DNA from: CADCTB01 sp038231955
Lineage (GTDB): Bacteria; Actinomycetota; Acidimicrobiia; Acidimicrobiales; AC-14
DNA length: 26,961 bases
Assembly (NCBI GenBank): GCA_038231955.1
Contig: JBBSIS010000016.1
Location: 1 to 26,961, forward strand
Direction of reading: 5' to 3'
The position numbers and the translations under genes are program-made. The notes below the pieces were generated by a model. That model worked only from the letters and a program-made list of their open reading frames with translations. It ran no database searches and was not told the DNA's origin. This document shows positions 22,618-26,961 of the stretch, in pieces (the stretch's first letter is position 1; each line of letters opens with the position of its first letter).

Positions 22618-23586
22618 TTGCCTACGTTCCGCCGGCGGCCGCGCGCCGCCATCCCTGTCCTGCTTCTCGTACTGGTCGCCCTCGTCGCCGGGGCCTGCGG
22701 CAACAGCGATGACCCAGTCACCGTGGGGGGCGCACCCGCCAGCTCCACGATCGACCCCAACCGCACCTTCAAGATCAGCGCCATCCCTGACCAGGACCAG
22801 GCCAAGCTGGCCACGATCAACACCACCATGGCGACGTACCTGGCATCGACGCTCGGCGTCAAGGTCGCCTACGTCCCGGTCACCGACTACGCCGCCTCCG
22901 TCAGCCTGTTCAAGACCGGTGACCTCGACATGGTGTTCTTCGGTGGCCTCACCGGCGTGCAGGCCCGCCTGCAGACGCCGGGTTCCACCCTGATCGCCCA
23001 GCGCGACATCGACGACGCCTTCCAGACCGTCTTCGTCGCCAACTTCGGATCGGGCATCGCCCCGGTCACCGACGCCAAGGGTCTCACCATCCTCAAGGGC
23101 AAGCGCTTCACCTTCGGCAGCGAGTCCTCCACGTCGGGGCGGCTGATGCCCGAGTACTTCCTCGACCAGGCTGGCCTGTCGAGCGAGAAGGACTTCACCG
23201 GCCAGCCCGGCTACTCGGGCTCCCACGACAAGACGATCGACCTGGTCCAGGCCGGTACCTACGACGCCGGCGCCCTCAACCTGCAGGTGTGGAAGACCCG
23301 CAAGGAGAAGGGCACCGTCGACCTGTCCAAGGTCACCGAAGTCTTTACTACGCCCGGCTACCACGACTACCACTGGATCGCCGGGCCCAAGACCCAAGAC
23401 CACCGAGCGCTTCGGGGCCGGTTTCACCGACAAGGTGAAAAGGACGCCATGCTCGCCCTCGACTACGCCAATCCCGAGCAGGCCAAGCTCCTCGACCTCT
23501 ACGGGGCCAAGAAGTTCATCGCCACCAGCGTCGGCAACTACACCCAGATCGAGTCGATCGGCCGTAAGCTCAAGCTCATCAGCTGA
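22618..23586 (+). CDS. PhnD-like substrate-binding lipoprotein, putative selenate ABC transporter
   Basis: About 322 aa. From TTG 22618 (GGAAG 7 nt upstream) a basic N-terminus and IPVLLLVLVALVAGACGN form a lipoprotein signal with the Cys anchor. The mature part is PhnD-like and close to the family annotated as putative selenate binding proteins (my recollection: TIGR04553): ISAIPDQDQAKL, VAYVPVTDYAA, FFGGLTGVQARLQTPG, FGSESSTSGRLMPEYF, SGSHDKTIDLVQAGTYDAGA. Its place beside selD supports this. Between about 23391 and 23443 the frame is shifted: the +1 frame reads ERFGAGFTDKVK, the expected family sequence, while the main frame gives HRALRGRFHRQGE. The paired indels restore the frame, so the protein is full length but with a scrambled stretch of about 16 residues. 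Function is doubtful. Confidence 0.78.
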   Translation: MPTFRRRPRAAIPVLLLVLVALVAGACGNSDDPVTVGGAPASSTIDPNRTFKISAIPDQDQAKLATINTTMATYLASTLGVKVAYVPVTDYAASVSLFKTGDLDMVFFGGLTGVQARLQTPGSTLIAQRDIDDAFQTVFVANFGSGIAPVTDAKGLTILKGKRFTFGSESSTSGRLMPEYFLDQAGLSSEKDFTGQPGYSGSHDKTIDLVQAGTYDAGALNLQVWKTRKEKGTVDLSKVTEVFTTPGYHDYHWIAGPKTQDHRALRGRFHRQGEKDAMLALDYANPEQAKLLDLYGAKKFIATSVGNYTQIESIGRKLKLIS

Positions 23587-24011
23587 TGGGCGACGGTGAG
23601 ACTGTCGTGTCCCTACGCGGGGTGCGGGTCGTCTACGGCCACCACGCTGCGTTGGACGGCTTCGACCTGGAGGTCCACGCGGCGAGCGGGTGGCCCTGGT
23701 CGGCCCCAGCGGCGCGGGCAAAAACACGGCGCTCCGGCTCAGCACCGGCGGCCTCCGGCCGACCAAAGGCACGGTGAAAGTGCTGGGCCGGGATCTCGAC
23801 CGCGCCACCCCGGACCAGTTGCGTGAGGTCCAACGCCGGGTGGGCAGCGTGTACCAGCAGTTCAACCTGGTCGGTCCGCTGCGGGTGGTGCACAACGTCA
23901 ACGCCGGGCGCCTCGGCTGGTGGAGCCGGGGGCGGGCGGGTGGCCTTCGACCTGCCGGCCGCGGAAGTCACCGACGAGCTCGGCGGTGACCTCTACCGCA
24001 TCGGCACCTGA
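23586..24011 (+). pseudogene. PhnC-like ABC ATPase, frameshifted and internally deleted
   Basis: The ATG overlaps the binding-protein stop (TGATG). Frame 1 gives VVSLRGVRVVYGHHAALDGF. Near 23680-23683 a one-base loss moves the reading to another frame with VALVGPSGAGKNT (Walker A, Ser changed to Asn) and VGSVYQQFNLVGPLRVVHNV (Q-loop). Around 23928-23940 the sequence jumps straight to GRVAFDLPAAEVTDELGGDL in the original frame, the normal C-terminus. About 120 residues holding the ABC signature (LSGGQ), Walker B and H-loop are missing. The gene cannot make a working ATPase. Confidence 0.85.
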
Positions 24012-24012
24012 C

Positions 24013-25683
24013 ATGGCGGCCCCCACCCGAGGCCTAACCGACCTGACCGCCCGTGAGGTCGGTCTCCATCCCGACGACGCCGCAGCCGACGAACGTCGCC
24101 GCCGCCGGCGGTGGTCCGGGCCGTCGGGGCGACGGTTCTGGCTGGCGCTCGCCCGCCGGAGTGGCGTGGTCACTGTGGTCCGCCGGCGTGGGCCGCCAGG
24201 AGCTGGTCAACCCTGGCGGCTGGACGCTGCTCAGCCGGTTCTGGCGTGCCGCGGTCCACCCCGAGCTGTCAGCCGAGTTCCTCGGCGTGACCGGGAAACG
24301 CCGCCCTCACCACCGCCGCCTTCGCCGTCCTGGGCACCGCCCTTTCCGTGGTGATCGGCGTGGTCGGCGGGGTGCTCACCAGCGAGACGTGGTGGCGGCG
24401 GACGCGACCGGCACGGGGCGGTGAGCGGGCTCCGCTCCGGGCCGGCTGGTTCGCATGCCGGGGTATCGGCGGCCTGCCGCGGGGAATCCACGAGGCGGTG
24501 TGGGGACTGTTCTTCGTGAACATCCTCGGCCGGGATCCCATGGTGGGCATCCTGGCCATCGCCATCCCGTTCGGCGCCATCACGGCCAAGGTGTACGCCG
24601 AGCTCATCGACGAGTCGGCCCAGGGCCCTTACGACGCCCTGCGGGCCGCGGGAGCGGGACGGGTGAGCGCCCTGGCCTATGCGGTCTTCCCTCGCACCCT
24701 GCCCGACCTGGTGTCGTATGCCTTCTACCGCCTCGAGTGCTCGATCCGCTCGGCGGTGATCCTGGGAATGATCGGCGCCGGGGGCCTGGGCTTGGAGCTC
24801 AACCTCACCTTCCAGTCCCTGCGGTACCGCGAGATGTGGACGCTCATCTACGCATTGGTAGCCATCAGCGCCCTGTCCGACGCATGGGGCGCCGGTCTGC
24901 GGCGACGGGCGACACCGCAGCGCGTGCGGTTCTCCGTCCTGGGCGGCGTGGCCCTCGTGGTGGGCAGCTTCGTACAGCTGCATCCCGACCTCGGTCGGCT
25001 GTTCTCCAGCCAGACCCGATCGTTGGCCGCCGAGATCGGCGGGGCTTCCTGGCCCCCGGCCTCGCCGGCCGACGGGTGGGCCGGCCTGTTCCACCGCTCG
25101 CTCGACACCGTGCAGATGTCACTGCTGGCCATCGCCATCGGGGCCACGCTGGCTGTCCTCGCCGCCTTCGTGGCCGCCCGCGGCGGCGAGACGTCCGTCC
25201 GGCGAGCCGTGGCCGGCGTGGCCCGCCTGGCCTTGCTGGTCACCCGCGCCATCCCCCCGCCGGTCTGGGCCCTCCTGGTGTTGTTCGTACTCTTCCCCGG
25301 ACCGCTGCCGGGTGCCGTCGCCCTCGGCATCTACAACTTCGGCATCCTCGGGCGGTTGATGGCCGAGGTGGTCGAGAACCTCGGACCCGGCGCCGGGTGC
25401 CGCACTGCAGGCCCTCGGCGCGGGGCCGTCGGCGGTGTTCGCCTATGCGACGATGCCCCAGTCCGCCACCCGTTTCGCCGCCTACTCGCTGTACCGGTGG
25501 GAGGTCGCAATCCGCGAGACGGTCGTCGTCGGTGTGGTGGGGGCCGGCGGCCTGGGCCGGCTACTGGAGCAACAGCGGGCCGCGTTCAACTACCAGGGCA
25601 TGCTCGCCACCGTGATCGCCCTGGTGGTGGTCTCCGTGGTCGTGGACCTGATCAGCGCCGCCGCTCGACGCTCGCTGCGCTGA
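24013..25683 (+). pseudogene. Fused PhnE-PhnE ABC permease with three frameshifts
   Basis: It begins at the ATG one base after the ATPase stop. Joined across frames, the product would be about 557 aa with two PhnE-type permease units. Frame changes occur near 24150-24157 (to GVAWSLWSAGVGRQEL), near 24295-24298 (an extra A in GGGAAACGCC; then AALTTAAFAVLGTALSVVIG) and near 25388-25401 (then ALQALGAGPSAVFAYATMPQ). Unit 1 has an EAA-type loop (DALRAAGAGRVSALAYAVFP) and IGAGGLGLEL; unit 2 has SATRFAAYSLYRWEVAIRET and VGAGGLGRLLEQ. The longest intact frame runs from about 24300 to 25400. The original role was probably selenate or related oxyanion import. Confidence 0.82.
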
Positions 25684-25748
25684 GCCTTCGGGCCGTTGTA
25701 TCAAACCGCCCCACTGGTGCTCTACATGCCACGAACCCATGATGACCC

Positions 25749-25754
25749 AGGAGG
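25749..25754 (+). promoter_or_regulatory. AGGAGG ribosome-binding site
   Basis: AGGAGG ends 7 nt before the ATG at 25762 and selects that start over an upstream in-frame ATG. It is one of few classical ribosome-binding sites in a window dominated by leaderless starts. Confidence 0.7.
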
Positions 25755-25761
25755 AACACAC

Positions 25762-26160
25762 ATGACCCGACCCCGTACCCTCACCGCCGGCCTCGCCCTC
25801 TGCACCCTGCTCGGCGTCGTCGATGTGGTCAGCGTCGCCGGCCTCGGATCGAGCGACGGCCCGCCGCCGGCCGTCATCGTGCTCGGGTTCGTGGTCGGCA
25901 TCGTCACGCTCGTCGGCGTGCGCCTGGCCTGGAAGGACCAACGGGGCGGGGTTGTCGCCGTTGCCGTGTCGCGAGTGATCTCCGCCCTGTCGGGCGTCCC
26001 CGTCTTCTTCGTCGATGATGCGCCCAGCTGGGCCCCCGTGGCCGTCGGGGTCGGCATCGCCCTCACCGTCGTTGCCCTCGCGCTCCTGTTCGCCGGCCTG
26101 CGCCGGCCCTCGTCAACGGCGACGACCCGGTCGACTCCCGCGGGTGCAACAACGGCTTGA
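25762..26160 (+). CDS. Small four-helix membrane protein
   Basis: 132 aa, family not recognised. Four hydrophobic segments are visible: TAGLALCTLLGVVDVVSVAG, AVIVLGFVVGIVTLVGVRLA, VVAVAVSRVISALSGVPVFF and VAVGVGIALTVVALALLFAG, with a charged loop (WKDQRGG) between the second and third. It ends in a Ser/Thr/Ala-rich tail. The start is set by a perfect ribosome-binding site 7 nt upstream. It lies 78 nt after the broken permease and 75 nt before the antitoxin remnant. No function can be inferred; the topology is that of many small transporter-like or regulatory membrane proteins. Confidence 0.7.
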   Translation: MTRPRTLTAGLALCTLLGVVDVVSVAGLGSSDGPPPAVIVLGFVVGIVTLVGVRLAWKDQRGGVVAVAVSRVISALSGVPVFFVDDAPSWAPVAVGVGIALTVVALALLFAGLRRPSSTATTRSTPAGATTA

Positions 26161-26235
26161 GAGATGCGTCGGCCAAGGCCAGTTCCCGAAGTGGCACAGC
26201 GTCCCATGATGGCGTCGATTCGGTACATGCGCGCC

Positions 26236-26471
26236 ATGCGAGTGACAGTTGACCCTTTCGGTCAGCCCGGATACCGAAGGCATTGCGGGTGGCTCTCGGG
26301 CTCAGCCCGGATACCGAAACGTTGTTGGTGCCCGACGGGACCGGCCTCCGGCTCGAGCCGGTCCAGCAGAAGGAACGGCCAATCGACGATCGAGACGGCC
26401 TGCCCATAATCGGCTTCGTAGAGGGCGCGATGCTTACCGACGACGACGTCCGACGGTTCCGGGACGACGCC
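26236..26471 (+). pseudogene. AbrB/SpoVT-type (VapB-like) antitoxin remnant
   Basis: MRVTVDPFG is read from ATG 26236 in one frame. After a frameshift between 26262 and 26274, another frame continues with PKALRVALGLSPDTETLLVP and DGTGLRLEPVQQKE, then IDDRDGLPIIGFVEGAML and TDDDVRRFRDDA. Together these form an AbrB-fold antitoxin whose family sequence would be VDPFGRIVVPKALR. The shift coincides with a 17-bp duplicated segment. The C-terminus runs directly into a tRNA fragment, and no PIN-domain toxin follows, so the operon is broken at both points. Confidence 0.75.
26262..26318 (+). repeat. 17-bp direct repeat inside the antitoxin remnant
   Basis: TCAGCCCGGATACCGAA occurs at 26262-26278 and 26302-26318 (40-bp period). 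The right copy encodes the normal LSPDTE; the left copy replaces the expected codons for RIVV with one base fewer and causes the frameshift. Confidence 0.85.
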
Positions 26472-26516
26472 TGGAGCCCGAGATCGGGTTCGAACCGACG
26501 ACCTGCTCATCACGAG
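26472..26516 (-). pseudogene. 3' half of tRNA-Thr(CGU), probable attachment-site core
   Basis: Read on the minus strand: anticodon loop CTCGTGA (anticodon CGT), 3' anticodon stem TGAGC, variable AGGTC, T-arm GTCGG-TTCGAAC-CCGAT, acceptor 3' strand CTCGGGC, discriminator T and encoded CCA. The partner GCTCA expected before the anticodon loop is replaced by unrelated sequence at 26517 onward, and no D-arm or 5' acceptor GCCCGAG follows. This is a tRNA 3' fragment as left by integration of a mobile element at a tRNA gene. Confidence 0.75.
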
Positions 26517-26543
26517 ACATTTCGGTGTTAAAAGTGGTGTGCT

Positions 26544-26563
26544 GACCTGCACTTCTGCAGGTC
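26544..26563. terminator. Perfect 8-bp palindrome with CTTC loop
   Basis: GACCTGCA, CTTC, TGCAGGTC. It lies 27 nt beyond the tRNA fragment. It could be a terminator or a recombinase/arm site of an integrated element. Confidence 0.45.
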
Positions 26564-26825
26564 TTGGGCATGCGCTGTGCGCCGAACTAGCAGGTTTCCA
26601 GAGGCGCCCAAAGATCGGCAGTCCCTCTCTGAAGCTCGATCGACTGTCTCGGGTGGCGGCGCGGGGCTCCAGCTGTTTTTCTTGCCGGTGGGTATCCTGT
26701 TCGGGAGGTCGGGTATGGCTGCGGAAAGGCTGTGCGGAGGGCGCGTATTCGCAGGTCAGGAGCTACGGAGCCGCCTCGAACCGACGTCTGAGCGTACGAA
26801 CCACCCTCCAAGTTGAGCCGTGTCG
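26564..26825. other. Non-coding stretch of probable mobile-element debris
   Basis: No supported gene. Short open frames on both strands lack recognisable motifs. The base composition is less GC-rich than the rest, with runs such as GCTGTTTTTCTTGCC. It lies between a tRNA att-like fragment and IS-like repeats, so it is probably element residue. Confidence 0.4.
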
Positions 26826-26905
26826 TTTGCCACGCTGATGGGACCACCCTGAGGGCAGTTTTGCCACCGGCATGGGACCACCCCGTTGCCAGTCATGGGA
26901 CCACC
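26826..26905 (+). mobile_element. Three repeats resembling an IS21-family terminus
   Basis: TTTGCCA-N5-ATGGGACCACC occurs at 26826-26848 and 26860-26882, and GTTGCCAGTC-ATGGGACCACC at 26885-26905, all in the same orientation with spacings of 34 and 25 nt. IS21-type elements carry several short repeats at each end as transposase (IstA) binding sites, and GGTGGTCCCAT...TGGCAAA-like motifs are familiar there in actinobacteria. No istA or istB is visible before the window ends. Confidence 0.5.
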
Positions 26906-26961
26906 TCGGTATCCCCCAACGCCGGTCGGACACACGTTCGACTCGTACCCGACGTCAACCA

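Noticed and set aside
22347..22862. A 171-codon minus-strand open frame ending at 22347
   Set aside because: Its last 16 codons are the true start of selD and its 'stop' is the Sec codon. The upstream part is antisense to the binding-protein gene and has no homology signal.
22618..25683. Programmed frameshifting in the transporter genes
   Set aside because: Several unrelated shifts in different directions plus loss of the ATPase core fit decay (or assembly errors) better than regulated recoding; no slippery site with a downstream structure was recognised.
26472..26563. A complete tRNA gene
   Set aside because: The 5' acceptor, D-arm and 5' anticodon stem cannot be formed from the adjoining sequence; only the 3' half is present.
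26826..26905. CRISPR array
   Set aside because: Only three imperfect repeats, spacers of unequal and very short length, and no cas genes.

Overview
The window is GC-rich DNA from an actinobacterium. The order pcnA (divergent) / acetyltransferase / DUF6049-type secreted protein / ... / kinase with a discoidin-like tail / ECF sigma / anti-sigma / trxB / trxA resembles the mycobacterial Rv3907c-Rv3914 block near the chromosome origin. The differences (an acetyltransferase in place of mutT4, DegV plus a free-standing kinase in place of MurJ, dense leaderless promoters) suggest a deep-branching lineage such as Acidimicrobiia. That placement is inference. Most transcription units start with a TANNNT box 6-9 nt before the start codon, so leaderless mRNAs seem to be the norm.

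Layout. 1-1301 (-): a beta-lactamase-fold serine hydrolase and the start of an NAD-dependent epimerase. 1346-2860 (+): a membrane Ser/Thr kinase. 2914-4326 (-): a flavin disulfide reductase. 4377-5615 (+): an HExxH membrane protein with a helical-repeat tail. 5651-7336 (-): a probable Tat-exported animal-type haem peroxidase. 7481-8893 (-): the tRNA CCA-adding enzyme. 9021-14178 (+): a tightly coupled run of GNAT, DUF6049, DegV and a second kinase. 14190-15825 (+): an ECF sigma/anti-sigma pair with a candidate ECF-type promoter. 15764-16451: two small divergent membrane proteins. 16515-17910: trxB-trxA. 18040-19872: a haem-oxygenase-like diiron protein, a CDGSH Fe-S protein and a HemK-like methyltransferase, all overlapping. 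19984-21219 (-): a TPM-like membrane protein with a glycine-rich tail.

21360-25683 is a selenium locus and the most interesting part. selD (-) must be read through an in-frame UGA at codon 17, which is the catalytic Cys/Sec position, and a 12-bp bipartite hairpin follows it directly. The gene is therefore longer (21360-22397) than a stop-to-stop reading shows. Divergent from it is a three-gene ABC transporter of the PhnD/C/E type, closest to the putative selenate transporter family. The transporter is decaying: the binding protein has a compensated frameshift, the ATPase has a frameshift and has lost its signature and Walker B region, and the fused permease has three frameshifts. The transporter leader holds a mini-ORF with its own UGA and a second SECIS-like hairpin whose loop is GGUC, at nearly the spacing of the E. 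coli fdhF element. This could be a selenium-responsive leader.

The right end (26161-26961) is mobile-element debris: a frameshifted AbrB-type antitoxin, the 3' half of a tRNA-Thr(CGU) that looks like an attachment site, a palindrome, and three repeats resembling IS21-family terminal repeats.
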